The notes beneath the pieces were generated by a model, which was not told the DNA's origin, did no database searches, and was given only the letters and a program-made list of their open reading frames with translations. This document shows, one piece after another, positions 10,664-17,900 of a stretch of DNA of 64,000 bases. The first letter of the stretch is position 1. The number at the start of each line of letters is the position of its first letter. This DNA is from Ottowia testudinis (GTDB lineage: Bacteria; Pseudomonadota; Gammaproteobacteria; Burkholderiales; Burkholderiaceae_C). The stretch covers positions 3,100,001-3,164,000 of the forward strand of contig NZ_CP071796.1 of the NCBI RefSeq assembly GCF_017498525.1. Reading direction: 5' to 3'. The translations under genes and the position numbers were made by a program.

Positions 10664-11803
10664 GTGCCCGATTCTGAGCCGCTTCTGTGGGACATCTTCT
10701 GCCGCGTGATCGACAACCACGGCGACATCGGCGTGTGCTGGCGCCTGTCGTGCGACCTGGCGGCGCGCGGGCAGCAGGTGCGCCTGTGGGTGGACGACGC
10801 CAGCGCCCTGCGCTGGATGGCGCCCGGCGCGTTGCACGGCGAAACTTCGGGCGTGCGCGTGCTGCCGTGGACGCAGCCGATCGCGCCCGCGCTGCTCGCC
10901 GCCCTGCCCGCGTCCGACGTCTGGGTCGAAGCCTTCGGCTGCGAGATTGCTCCTGAATTCATAGCTTCTCGCGCTTGTTCATCAAGCGCTAGGGGCAGTT
11001 TTGATCTAAAAATCCCGCCAGCGTGGATCAACCTAGAGTACCTCAGCGCCGAGCCCTGGGTCGAACGCATGCATGCCCTGCCCTCGCCCGTGCTGCACGG
11101 GCCGGCGGCGGGGCGCACCAAGTGGTTCTTCTACCCCGGCTTCGCGCCGCGCACCGGCGGGTTACTGCGCGAGCAGGATTTGTGCGCGCGCCAGCAGGCG
11201 TTCGATGGCGCCGCATGGCTGCAGGCGCAGGGCATCGATGCGGACGGCGAACGGCTGGCCTCGCTGTTTTGCTACGAGCCCCCCGCGCTCGGCGCACTGC
11301 TGCGGCAGCTGGGCGCGCGCGAGACGCCCACCCGCCTGCTCGTCACCGCCGGCCGCGCAGCGCATGCCGTGACGCGCTGTATCGAGGATGAAAAGTTCCT
11401 CCCGCGCTTGCCTGACAAGCGCGAGAAGCTATCAATTTCATATCTCCCGCCTCTCACGCAACGCGGCTACGACGAGCTGCTGTGGACCTGCGAGCTGAAC
11501 TTCGTACGCGGCGAGGATTCGCTCGTGCGCGCGCTGTGGGCCGGCGCGCCGCTGGTGTGGCACATCTATCCGCAGCCCGAGGACGACGCACACCACGCCA
11601 AGCTCGAGGCGTTTCTCCAATGGCTGGATGCCCCCGCGTCGCTGCGCCGCTTTCACCGCGTATGGAACGGCATTGAACTCGGCCCTCTGCCCCCGCTCGA
11701 GCTGACCGAGTGGGGCGCTGCCGTGCAGGCGGCGCGACAGCGCCTGCTGTCGCAGCCCGAGCTGAGCACCCAGCTGCTCAGCTTCGTGGCCCAAAAGCGT
11801 TAG
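10664..11803 (+). CDS. earP: EF-P arginine rhamnosyltransferase EarP, with repeat-derived inserts
   Basis: Transfers rhamnose from dTDP-rhamnose to Arg32 of EF-P. Family marks are DIFCRVIDNHGDIGVCWRL at the N-terminus, WINLEYLSAEPWVERMH, and the nucleotide-sugar site NFVRGEDSLVRALWAG. The GTG at 10664 is chosen because homologues begin only a few residues before DIFC; an upstream ATG at 10619 would add 15 residues. The partner efp lies 132 bases downstream. Oddly, two copies of a dispersed repeat (about residues 98-117 and 242-260) are read in frame and supply linker segments rich in Ser, Arg and Lys between conserved blocks. Confidence 0.92.
   Translation: MPDSEPLLWDIFCRVIDNHGDIGVCWRLSCDLAARGQQVRLWVDDASALRWMAPGALHGETSGVRVLPWTQPIAPALLAALPASDVWVEAFGCEIAPEFIASRACSSSARGSFDLKIPPAWINLEYLSAEPWVERMHALPSPVLHGPAAGRTKWFFYPGFAPRTGGLLREQDLCARQQAFDGAAWLQAQGIDADGERLASLFCYEPPALGALLRQLGARETPTRLLVTAGRAAHAVTRCIEDEKFLPRLPDKREKLSISYLPPLTQRGYDELLWTCELNFVRGEDSLVRALWAGAPLVWHIYPQPEDDAHHAKLEAFLQWLDAPASLRRFHRVWNGIELGPLPPLELTEWGAAVQAARQRLLSQPELSTQLLSFVAQKR
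10957..11014 (+). repeat. Dispersed repeat, copy B, inside earP
   Basis: ATAGCTTCTCGCGCTTG, then TTCAT, then CAAGCGCTAGGGGCAGTTTT. The inner arms GCGCTTG/CAAGCGC form a perfect 7-bp hairpin. It is translated as part of EarP (FIASRACSSSARGSFDLK). Confidence 0.8.
11388..11442 (-). repeat. Dispersed repeat, copy C, inside earP, inverted
   Basis: On the minus strand it reads GAAATTGATAGCTTCTCGCG with CTTGTCAGGCAAGCGCG and AGGAACTTTTC after it, clearly the same element as copy B in the opposite orientation. The 8-bp hairpin CGCGCTTG/CAAGCGCG is perfect. It is translated in EarP as KFLPRLPDKREKLSIS. Confidence 0.8.
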
Positions 11804-11935
11804 AATTCAAGGCTTTGCGAAAAATCGCCGGCTGCATGGCCGCCTTGATTGTTCGCCATTCGCCGCAGCGCGCCTCGCACGTCAAAACCCGGTGCACCAG
11901 CGGCCACGCTCAACCCCCTCGCTGGAAATCACACC

Positions 11936-12490
11936 ATGAAAATCGCCCAGGAAATCCGCGCCGGCAACGTCATCATGCACGGCAAGGACCCGATGATCGT
12001 CCTTCGCACCGAATACGCCCGCGGCGGCCGTGGCGCCGCCACCGTGCGCATGAAGCTCAAGGCCCTGCTCAACAACATGGGTACCGAAGTCGTCTTCAAG
12101 GCCGACGACAAGATGGACCAGGTCATCCTGGACCACAAGGAATGCACCTACTCCTACTTCGCCGACCCGATGTACGTGTTCATGGACGGCGAGTACAACC
12201 AGTACGAAGTCGAGGCCGAGAACATGGGCGACGCGCTGAACTACCTGGAAGACGGCATGGCCGTCGAAGTGGTGTTCTACGACGGCAAGGCCATCTCGGT
12301 CGAGCTGCCCACCAGCGTCGAGCGCGAAATCACCTGGACTGAGCCGGCTGTCAAGGGCGACACCTCGGGCAAGGTGCTCAAGCCGGCCAAGATCGCCACT
12401 GGCTTTGAAGTGGCCGTGCCGCTGTTTGTCAGCCAAGGCGACAAGATCGAGATCGACACCCGCACCGGCGAATACCGAAAGCGCGTGTAA
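11936..12490 (+). CDS. efp: Elongation factor P, EarP-type
   Basis: Relieves ribosome stalling at polyproline stretches. The 184 residues have the three EF-P domains. The N-terminal KOW-like domain carries the modification loop [10 protein letters not shown], with Arg at position 32, the residue rhamnosylated in EarP-type bacteria (lysine in E. coli EpmA types). The ATG at 11936 gives [12 protein letters not shown], as in homologues. It follows earP on the same strand and ends 32 bases before a strong terminator, so the pair forms the usual modification unit. Confidence 0.97.
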   Translation: MKIAQEIRAGNVIMHGKDPMIVLRTEYARGGRGAATVRMKLKALLNNMGTEVVFKADDKMDQVILDHKECTYSYFADPMYVFMDGEYNQYEVEAENMGDALNYLEDGMAVEVVFYDGKAISVELPTSVEREITWTEPAVKGDTSGKVLKPAKIATGFEVAVPLFVSQGDKIEIDTRTGEYRKRV

Positions 12491-12522
12491 AACGTGCCGG
12501 CACCGCGCTGGCACCGTGTGCG

Positions 12523-12549
12523 AAAGGCTCCGATTTTCGGAGCCTTTTT
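12523..12549 (+). terminator. Intrinsic terminator after efp
   Basis: Ten-bp perfect stem AAAGGCTCCG / CGGAGCCTTT with an ATTTT loop, followed by T residues. Confidence 0.93.
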
Positions 12550-12551
12550 CG

Positions 12552-12600
12552 TTTCCAGCGCTTATGCATCAAGCGCGGCCAGCTCTTAATAAAATAGCGA
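12552..12600 (-). repeat. Dispersed repeat, copy D (upstream of LOG gene)
   Basis: On the minus strand: TATTTTATTAAGAGCTGGC, then CGCGCTTGATGCATAAGCGC, then TGGAAACG. The inner arms GCGCTT/AAGCGC match copies B and C. It abuts the efp terminator and ends three bases before the LOG start codon, so it may carry the ribosome-binding and promoter region of that gene. Confidence 0.7.
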
Positions 12601-12602
12601 TC

Positions 12603-13475
12603 ATGGATACCACGGAAGACATCAAGCAGTCCACCCAATCTCCCCTGGCCAACGCCTGGGCCGAGCTGCAGGCGCACGCCGACCGCGGCGAGCCGCTGGA
12701 ACCCGATGCCTACCGGCTCGCCTTTGCCGATCCCGAGTTTTTGCTGCGCCGCGAAGTGCGCGGCATCCGCTTTCAGCTCGAACTGCTCAAGCCCGAGCTG
12801 GGGTTGCAAGAAGCTGGCATCCACAACACCATCGTGGTATACGGTGGCGCCCGCTTCGTCGCGCCCGACGTGGCCGAGCAACTGCTGGCCAGTGCCCGCG
12901 CCGGCGGCGATGCCCAGGCCATCGACCTGGCCGAGCGCGCCATGCGCACCTCGCATTACTACGCGCAGGCGCGTGAGTTCGGCCGCATCGTGGCCACCTA
13001 CAGCCTGCGCCAGCCGCAAGAAGAAAAGATGTTCATCTGCACCGGCGGCGGTCCCGGCGTGATGGAAGCGGCCAACCGCGGCGCGCACGACGTCGGCGTG
13101 CCCTCGGCCGGCCTGAACATCGCGTTGCCGCACGAGCAGGAAACCAACCCCTACGTCACGCCGCAGCTGGCCTTCAAGTTTCATTACTTCGCGCTGCGCA
13201 AGATGCACTTCCTGATGCGCGCGCGGGCGCTGGTGGCGTTTCCGGGCGGCTTTGGCACGCTCGACGAGTTGTTCGAGGTGCTCACCCTGGTGCAGACCCG
13301 CAAGGCGCAGGCCGTGCCCATCGTGCTGTACGGCAGCGACTACTGGCGCCGCCTGCTGAACCTGCAGATGCTGGTCGACGAAGGCGCGATCGCACAGGAA
13401 GATCTGGATTTGTACCAAACTGCCGACTCGCCCGATCAGGCCTGGGACATCATTCGCCGCTTTTACGGTTTGTGA
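12603..13475 (+). CDS. LOG family protein (cytokinin riboside phosphoribohydrolase-like)
   Basis: A 290-residue Rossmann-fold protein with the family motifs GGGPGVMEAANRGA (about 142-155) and PGGFGTLDE (about 215-223), which bind a nucleotide monophosphate. Small LOG proteins cleave cytokinin or other nucleoside monophosphates to base plus ribose 5-phosphate. This longer class, with an N-terminal helical extension, is widespread in bacteria and often mislabelled lysine decarboxylase. The ATG at 12603 was chosen over in-frame upstream starts, which would cross the efp terminator. The physiological substrate is unknown. Confidence 0.87.
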   Translation: MDTTEDIKQSTQSPLANAWAELQAHADRGEPLEPDAYRLAFADPEFLLRREVRGIRFQLELLKPELGLQEAGIHNTIVVYGGARFVAPDVAEQLLASARAGGDAQAIDLAERAMRTSHYYAQAREFGRIVATYSLRQPQEEKMFICTGGGPGVMEAANRGAHDVGVPSAGLNIALPHEQETNPYVTPQLAFKFHYFALRKMHFLMRARALVAFPGGFGTLDELFEVLTLVQTRKAQAVPIVLYGSDYWRRLLNLQMLVDEGAIAQEDLDLYQTADSPDQAWDIIRRFYGL

Positions 13476-13503
13476 TGGCCGTGCGGCATCCGCCAAAATA
13501 AAC

Positions 13504-13533
13504 AAAGGCCGCCATGAACGATGGCGGCCTTTG
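13504..13533 (+). terminator. Intrinsic terminator after LOG gene
   Basis: Twelve-bp perfect stem AAAGGCCGCCAT / ATGGCGGCCTTT with a GAACG loop; weak T-run. Confidence 0.88.
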
Positions 13534-13831
13534 TGTTGGCAAATGGTGGTGGAATACGGACGGCGGTTCAAATCCACTCTTGGGGTATTTTCATACAAGT
13601 GCGCGTATATGTGCCTGCACTGCGTAAAAAACAGCTTGTACCCAGCATAGGTGACAAACATCTCAAAAGTCGACGGACGCCAGCAAACAGAAAAAAACGA
13701 TGGAGATGCAATAAAGCCAAGACTCCAAGTTGAGCAGGCGGCCCGATCTGGGCACCTTGGGCAAATGCTCCCATCCGCCTACTACATGATCCGACAACTT
13801 GCGTATATGTATACGCATAGCACGAACTTTT
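13534..13831. other. Gene-free boundary region between core genes and iron island
   Basis: About 300 bases with lower GC than the core block and no convincing gene. It holds GCGGTTCAAATCCACTC at about 13563, resembling a tRNA T-arm but with no cloverleaf around it, and a palindrome TGCGTATA-TG-TATACGCA at 13800-13817 whose left half also occurs at about 13602. It may be the scar of the island's insertion. Confidence 0.4.
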
Positions 13832-14056
13832 TCAGGAGTCCAAAGTCACTTCGGTCAGCATTGCTCCTGTGGCTCCGCATACCCCGCCACGCGCACAGCC
13901 ATGACAGCGCGCCACCAGTTCGCGGGCGCAGTCCTCGCAGCGCCCGCATTGCATGGCCACTTGGAGGTCGAACTGGATGTCGTCAAAACTCTTGCCCATA
14001 TGGGCGTGGTGAGCGATCGCCTGCTCTGTAACTCTTTTGCAGATGCAAACAATCAT
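13832..14056 (-). CDS. bfd: Bacterioferritin-associated ferredoxin
   Basis: A 74-residue [2Fe-2S] protein that docks on bacterioferritin and passes electrons so that stored iron can be released. The Bfd signature is present: MIVCICKRVTEQ with Cys4 and Cys6, then QCGRCEDCARELV with the second Cys pair. The start is the ATG at 14056, which matches the short N-terminus of the family. The C-terminus adds further Cys residues (CHGC, CGATG), more than in E. coli Bfd (64 residues). A Fur site lies about 45 bases upstream, and the bfr pair lies on the same strand beyond a terminator. Confidence 0.9.
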   Translation of the reverse strand: MIVCICKRVTEQAIAHHAHMGKSFDDIQFDLQVAMQCGRCEDCARELVARCHGCARGGVCGATGAMLTEVTLDS

Positions 14057-14098
14057 GCGGCAGCTCCAAGCAAGAAAAATGATTGTGACAACAACCAA

Positions 14099-14125
14099 CT
14101 CATTCTAAATGAGATTCATTCTCAA
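14099..14125 (-). promoter_or_regulatory. Fur box upstream of bfd
   Basis: On the minus strand TTGAGAATGAATCTCATT followed by TAGAATGAG, overlapping Fur hexamers with TGAGAATGA/TCTCA symmetry. It lies 43 bases before the bfd start. Confidence 0.75.
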
Positions 14126-14139
14126 GCGCAATCGGGTGT

Positions 14140-14165
14140 AAAAAACCTGCACGATGGCAGGTTTT
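14140..14165 (-). terminator. Terminator after the bfr pair
   Basis: AAAACCTGC / GCAGGTTTT stem with a six-base loop; on the minus strand the T-run extends to six. It separates the bfr genes from bfd. Confidence 0.88.
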
Positions 14166-14189
14166 CCTTGGGGCTAAGGGCTGAACAGT

Positions 14190-14654
14190 TCAGGTCTGCG
14201 ACTGCAGGTAGTTGGCAAGACCCATGTCTTTCAACAACCCATGTTGGCATTCCAGCCAGTCGGTGTATTCCTCGCTCTCGTGCTTGATGTATTCAAGAAG
14301 ATCACGTGACACATAGTCGCGCTCCCGTTCGCACAAGGCGATAGCGTCTATCAGCACATCGTGTTTGCGCTGCTCCAACTTCAGGTCTGAGGCCAGGATC
14401 TCTGGCACGTTTTCGCCGATCAACAACTTGCCGAGGTCTTGCAGGTTGGGCAGACCTTCCAGAAGGAAGATGCGCTGTACCAGCTTGTCTGAGATTTTCA
14501 TCTCGTCGATGGATTGGTGCACGATGCGCTCGTTGAGTTCCTTAAAGCCTTGGTTCTTAAGCATGCGCCCATGCAGGAAATACTGGTTGATGGCCGTGAG
14601 CGACTCACGCAGCACGTTGTTAAGTGCAACCAACACGGTGGGTGAAACTTGCAT
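14190..14654 (-). CDS. bfr: Bacterioferritin, haem-binding subunit lacking ferroxidase ligands
   Basis: A 154-residue four-helix iron-storage subunit. Met52, the axial haem ligand at the dimer interface, is present (DEMKISD), but the di-iron ligands of E. coli Bfr are largely lost: Glu18 is Ser, His54 is Ile, Glu127 is Ser and His130 is Tyr. It should bind haem but not oxidise iron alone. The neighbouring subunit has the opposite pattern, so a mixed 24-mer is expected. The ATG at 14654 has a strong AAGGAGG site; an upstream start would overlap the previous gene. It ends before a terminator shared with the partner. Confidence 0.92.
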   Translation of the reverse strand: MQVSPTVLVALNNVLRESLTAINQYFLHGRMLKNQGFKELNERIVHQSIDEMKISDKLVQRIFLLEGLPNLQDLGKLLIGENVPEILASDLKLEQRKHDVLIDAIALCERERDYVSRDLLEYIKHESEEYTDWLECQHGLLKDMGLANYLQSQT

Positions 14655-14665
14655 AAGGGCCTCCT

Positions 14666-15133
14666 TCAACTCGTCTGGCTTTGCAGGTAGTTCTGGATGC
14701 CCATTTGCTCAATCAGGGACAACTGCTGCTCTAGCCAGTGGGCGTGGTCTTCTTCGGTGTCCTTGAGTTGGTCCAGCAACAGGTTGCGCGAAACGTAGTC
14801 CTGCTTTTGTTCGCACAAGGCGATGCCTTGCTTGAGGCCGTCGCGGACTTTCAGCTCCACGGCCAAGTCGCTCTTGAACATGGAGGGCACATCTTCGCCC
14901 ACATTCACCGGCTCGGCTTTCATGGCTGGCGTGCCGCCCAGCAGCAGAATACGGGCAATCAGCACCGAGGCATGGCCGGTTTCTTCTTCCATCTCGTGGT
15001 GGCTACGCTCGTGCAGGCGCTTGTAGCCCCAGTCGTCGTACATGCGCGAGTGGATGAAATACTGGTCGCGCGCGGCCAGTTCGCCCGCCAATAGCGTGTT
15101 CAGATAAGCGATGACGTCGGGGTTGCCTTGCAT
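14666..15133 (-). CDS. bfr: Bacterioferritin, ferroxidase subunit lacking the haem ligand
   Basis: A 155-residue bacterioferritin subunit in which the di-iron site is kept (Glu18, Glu51, His54, and the EEDH segment of helix D) but position 52 is Thr rather than the haem-ligating Met. It should oxidise Fe(II) and pair with the haem-bearing subunit encoded 11 bases downstream. Paired subunits of this kind are known from Neisseria and Magnetospirillum. A good AAGGAG site precedes the ATG, and a Fur-like box lies about 100 bases upstream, next to the Fur-family gene. Confidence 0.92.
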   Translation of the reverse strand: MQGNPDVIAYLNTLLAGELAARDQYFIHSRMYDDWGYKRLHERSHHEMEEETGHASVLIARILLLGGTPAMKAEPVNVGEDVPSMFKSDLAVELKVRDGLKQGIALCEQKQDYVSRNLLLDQLKDTEEDHAHWLEQQLSLIEQMGIQNYLQSQTS

Positions 15134-15230
15134 GGTTTTCTCCTTTTTTTCCAGAGTGCAGTCTTGGCATTTTAGGAGTTGAGGCTGTCACTGACAAAAT
15201 CACGCGATAAGAAAACCCGGCAATGCAGAC

Positions 15231-15249
15231 AAAATGGTAATCATTCCCA
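15231..15249 (-). promoter_or_regulatory. Probable Fur box upstream of the bfr pair
   Basis: AAAATGGTAATCATTCCCA matches the central ATGATAATCATT of the Fur consensus except at one base. It is in the 130-base spacer between the Fur-family gene and bfr. Confidence 0.6.
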
Positions 15250-15263
15250 CATAGAGCCCCGAT

Positions 15264-15722
15264 TCACCCGGAGTTCTTCTTGCGGCAAGCAGCGCAAACG
15301 CCATACAGCGTGAGTCGATGCGTGCGCAATGCAAAGCCATACTCATCGGCAATGGCTTCTTGCATGGATTCCAATTTGGGTTCGGTGAACTCTTCGACTT
15401 TGCCACATTGGACGCACACCAAGTGATCATGATGCTCACAGTCATTACATTCGTACACTGCACGGGTATCGTCAAACACCTGTCGGCGCAGCAAGCCTGA
15501 TGCTTCGAGTTGTGTCAGTACCCGATAAACGGTAGCCAGTGAGGCAGTCGTTGGGGTTTTCTCCAGCAGCAGACGGTACACCTCTTCGGCCGACAGGTGC
15601 CGGTGCGCGCTGGACTGAATCAGTTCCAGCACACGCAAGCGGGGAGCGGTGGCTTTGAGCCCGACCCTTCTGAGTGCCGTTTCGGGAGATAGCTCAGACG
15701 GCCGTCGAAGTGGGACGGTCAT
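15264..15722 (-). CDS. fur: Fur family transcriptional regulator
   Basis: A 152-residue winged-helix metalloregulator. The N-terminal DNA-binding domain (LKATAPRLRVLELIQ, TASLATVYRVLTQLEASGL) is followed by the metal-binding dimer domain with HHDHLVCVQCGKVEEF and a CAAC pair near the end. It is likely a real iron-responsive Fur or a close paralogue controlling the island; a second, core fur probably lies elsewhere in the genome. The ATG at 15722 follows the upstream stop by two bases; a TTG at 15728 is possible but less likely. It is the last gene of the TonB/Exb block before the bfr promoter. Confidence 0.9.
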   Translation of the reverse strand: MTVPLRRPSELSPETALRRVGLKATAPRLRVLELIQSSAHRHLSAEEVYRLLLEKTPTTASLATVYRVLTQLEASGLLRRQVFDDTRAVYECNDCEHHDHLVCVQCGKVEEFTEPKLESMQEAIADEYGFALRTHRLTLYGVCAACRKKNSG

Positions 15723-15724
15723 GC

Positions 15725-16219
15725 TCAAGGAAGCTCGTTGGCTTGCGCATGATTCGCTTGCATGGATTCCTGCTGTGATGGCATCGCGCTGTGACCATCC
15801 CGAATGCAGGAGGGCGCCTCTTGATGAATATCCGCCAGTAAACAGGCGCCACCTTGGCGCAGGCAGGCATCTTGTTCCCGCCAGCGATAGCCTTGGGCAA
15901 TGCAGTCTGACTGACAGACTGCCGCTTCAGCGGTGGCGCGTTTGAGGCTCGCATCCACAACTGCTTGAATTGGCTTTTGACGCACTGAGGGCTGTGTGGC
16001 AGTGACCGGATTTATTGACCATGCCCAGGCGCTGACCTGAATCACCAACTGCGCACGCAGCAACATGCATTCGCGCTGCAAGTGCGCAATTGTGGCTTGT
16101 TGCTGCGCCACCAGAGTCGAACATCGCGATTGGACCCGGCTAAAGCTGCGTAGCAACACGGCATGCTCCTCAACCAAAAGGTCGGAGGGCAATATTTGAA
16201 GTGGTGACCTTTGTCTCAT
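15725..16219 (-). CDS. Unknown protein with helical N-terminus and Cys-rich C-terminal part
   Basis: 164 residues, not recognised. The first half is predicted helical and could be a coiled coil (VEEHAVLLRSFSRVQSR, QQATIAHLQRECMLLRAQ). The second half has a cluster of cysteines (AVCQSDCIAQGYRW, DACLRQGGACLL) that might bind metal or form disulphides. No signal peptide is seen, so it is probably cytoplasmic. It sits between tonB and the Fur-family gene with two-base spacing to the latter, so it should be iron-controlled. The ATG at 16219 has an AAGGA site; TTG at 16222 is the alternative. Confidence 0.75.
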   Translation of the reverse strand: MRQRSPLQILPSDLLVEEHAVLLRSFSRVQSRCSTLVAQQQATIAHLQRECMLLRAQLVIQVSAWAWSINPVTATQPSVRQKPIQAVVDASLKRATAEAAVCQSDCIAQGYRWREQDACLRQGGACLLADIHQEAPSCIRDGHSAMPSQQESMQANHAQANELP

Positions 16220-16252
16220 CAATGAAAATCCTTGTCTGTTGAGGCCTGTCTA

Positions 16253-17020
16253 TCAAGAATCAAGCAGGCTGTAATGAATTGGAATGCGCATGTGCAAGGC
16301 CTTGCCCGGCTGCGATTGGCGGCTGGTGTCGAGGGTCGCTTGACGCACCAGTCGCAATGCTGCGTCGTCCAGACTTTCAGTGCCGGAACTGGTGGCGATT
16401 TGGCAATCGAGCAGCTCGCCCTGTGCAGAAAACGCCGCCTGCACGATGACCGTGCCCTGTTGTTGCAGACGACGGGCCATCGTGGGATAGCGTTTGTGTT
16501 TTTGCAGCATGCTGCCCAGCAGACCGCGCCACTCAGCCGCTGCCGATGAAGGGACATGAACTACGGGTGCGCGAGTTTCAGCATGTGTGGGTGCGGCGGG
16601 TGCAGGAGCGACCGCCTGCGGAGCAGGCTCGGCTTGTGCAGCAGATGGCACGATGGTTTGCGCGTGTTGTACGGCTGCTTCAACATGCGCGTTGCGCTGC
16701 TCTTGCATTTTGGGAATCGGTTGCGCTTTGGGTGCAGGCTTTGGTGCAGTAACGGTCTTGCGCAGAGGTGGTGACGCAGGCGCAGGTCTGGCGGCTTCTG
16801 GCTGTGCAGGTTCGACAGGCGATGGAGGGGGTGACGGTAGAGGTGGGGGCGCCCACTGCATCGCCAAGTCCAGCGGCGCATACGTTGGTGGTTGGATTGG
16901 GTTTTGCATGACGAAAAACATTCCCGCACCCAGCAGCAAAGCGTGCAGCAAGACCGAGCCGCTCCAATCGCGCCAGCGCAATGTGGCGGCCAAGCCCTTC
17001 GGGTGCGTGACGGTGGTCAT
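16253..17020 (-). CDS. tonB: TonB energy transducer (first of two)
   Basis: Couples the ExbBD proton motor to outer-membrane receptors. The 255 residues have a signal-anchor helix (about 22-42, VLLHALLLGAGMFF), a Pro/Ala/Lys-rich periplasm-spanning region (about 50-150), and a TonB C-terminal domain (about 165-255, YPTMARRLQQQGTVIVQ). It begins in a 4-bp overlap with exbD, so it is produced with the motor. A second, different tonB lies just upstream of exbB. Confidence 0.92.
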   Translation of the reverse strand: MTTVTHPKGLAATLRWRDWSGSVLLHALLLGAGMFFVMQNPIQPPTYAPLDLAMQWAPPPLPSPPPSPVEPAQPEAARPAPASPPLRKTVTAPKPAPKAQPIPKMQEQRNAHVEAAVQHAQTIVPSAAQAEPAPQAVAPAPAAPTHAETRAPVVHVPSSAAAEWRGLLGSMLQKHKRYPTMARRLQQQGTVIVQAAFSAQGELLDCQIATSSGTESLDDAALRLVRQATLDTSRQSQPGKALHMRIPIHYSLLDS

Positions 17021-17391
17021 ACCCGCTTGACTTCCAGACTCACTTGCGCAAAGCCGAGTGCCTTGACCTTATCCACCAGTTCTACAAAAGCCGCCAGCAC
17101 CATCTGCCCATCGGCGCGCACCACCACCGGCGTGCTGTGAGGGTAGGCGGCCAGCGCAGAGGCCAGATTGGTCACGGGCTGGTCGTTGAGGTACAGCACT
17201 TGCTGCGCGGTGGCCGTGAGCACCAGCGGCGCGGGCTGGGCGCTGGTGGCCGTGGAGGATTTAGCCAAATCAACCGGGATGCGGCCATTGACCACGAAGG
17301 TGGCGGTGGTCAGCACGATGGTCAGCAGTACCAGCATCACGTCGACCAGCGGCACGATGTTGATGCCGTCCATTTCATCCGAATCACTCAT
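17017..17391 (-). CDS. exbD: ExbD/TolR biopolymer transport protein
   Basis: A 124-residue component of the TonB-driving proton channel, with one membrane helix (about 12-32). MDGINIVPLVDVMLVLLTI contains the essential membrane Asp of ExbD. The periplasmic domain follows (VVRADGQMVLAAFVELVDK). It is encoded between exbB (14-base gap) and tonB (overlap), the classical order. Confidence 0.95.
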   Translation of the reverse strand: MSDSDEMDGINIVPLVDVMLVLLTIVLTTATFVVNGRIPVDLAKSSTATSAQPAPLVLTATAQQVLYLNDQPVTNLASALAAYPHSTPVVVRADGQMVLAAFVELVDKVKALGFAQVSLEVKRV

Positions 17392-17405
17392 ATGTGCCCC
17401 ACCCC

Positions 17406-17831
17406 TTACCCGCCGTGGGCTTCGTCAAACTCAGCCAGACGCTCGCGCACGCGGCGGCGCAGCCAGTTGTTGGCCATCACGCAGGGAATGGCCACGGCAA
17501 TGCCAGCGGCGGTGGCCTTGAGCGCCAGCGCCAGGCCGGTCATGATCGACTTGACATCCATCTGGCCCGATGCGCCCAGCGTGTGAAAGGTCAGCATGAT
17601 GCCCAGCACCGTGCCCAGCAAGCCGATGTAGGGTGCATTGGCTGCCACGGTTCCCACCAGCGTGAGACGGCGCGTGAGATCACTCTCCAGCCGCGCGCGG
17701 CTGGTGTAGACGCGCGCATTCACTTGCCGGTAAAAGCGCCAGCGTTCCAGTACCACGGCCAGCGCGGCAATGCTCAGAAGCAGCAACAGGCCGAAGACGG
17801 CGTATTCGACGATGGGGCCAATTTCTTTCAT
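17406..17831 (-). CDS. exbB: Short ExbB/TolQ/MotA-type proton channel protein
   Basis: 141 residues with three membrane segments and the family core NAPYIGLLGTVLGIMLTFHTL. It is much shorter than E. coli ExbB (244), lacking the extended N-terminal and cytoplasmic parts, and resembles the compact ExbB of epsilonproteobacteria. The ATG at 17831, seven bases after AAGGAAAG, is preferred to an upstream in-frame start. With ExbD it forms the inner-membrane motor that energises either TonB in this cluster. Confidence 0.92.
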   Translation of the reverse strand: MKEIGPIVEYAVFGLLLLLSIAALAVVLERWRFYRQVNARVYTSRARLESDLTRRLTLVGTVAANAPYIGLLGTVLGIMLTFHTLGASGQMDVKSIMTGLALALKATAAGIAVAIPCVMANNWLRRRVRERLAEFDEAHGG

Positions 17832-17900
17832 GGGAACTTTCCTTTTCTGCAAATAGGATGAGGTTGTTCTGCAGTCGTGAATGTGTGGTGGATATAAAAG

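Noticed and set aside
13545-13600. Possible tRNA or tRNA fragment (GCGGTTCAAATCCACTC)
   Set aside because: Only a T-arm-like string; no acceptor, D-arm or anticodon arm can be folded around it. Kept only as a possible scar.
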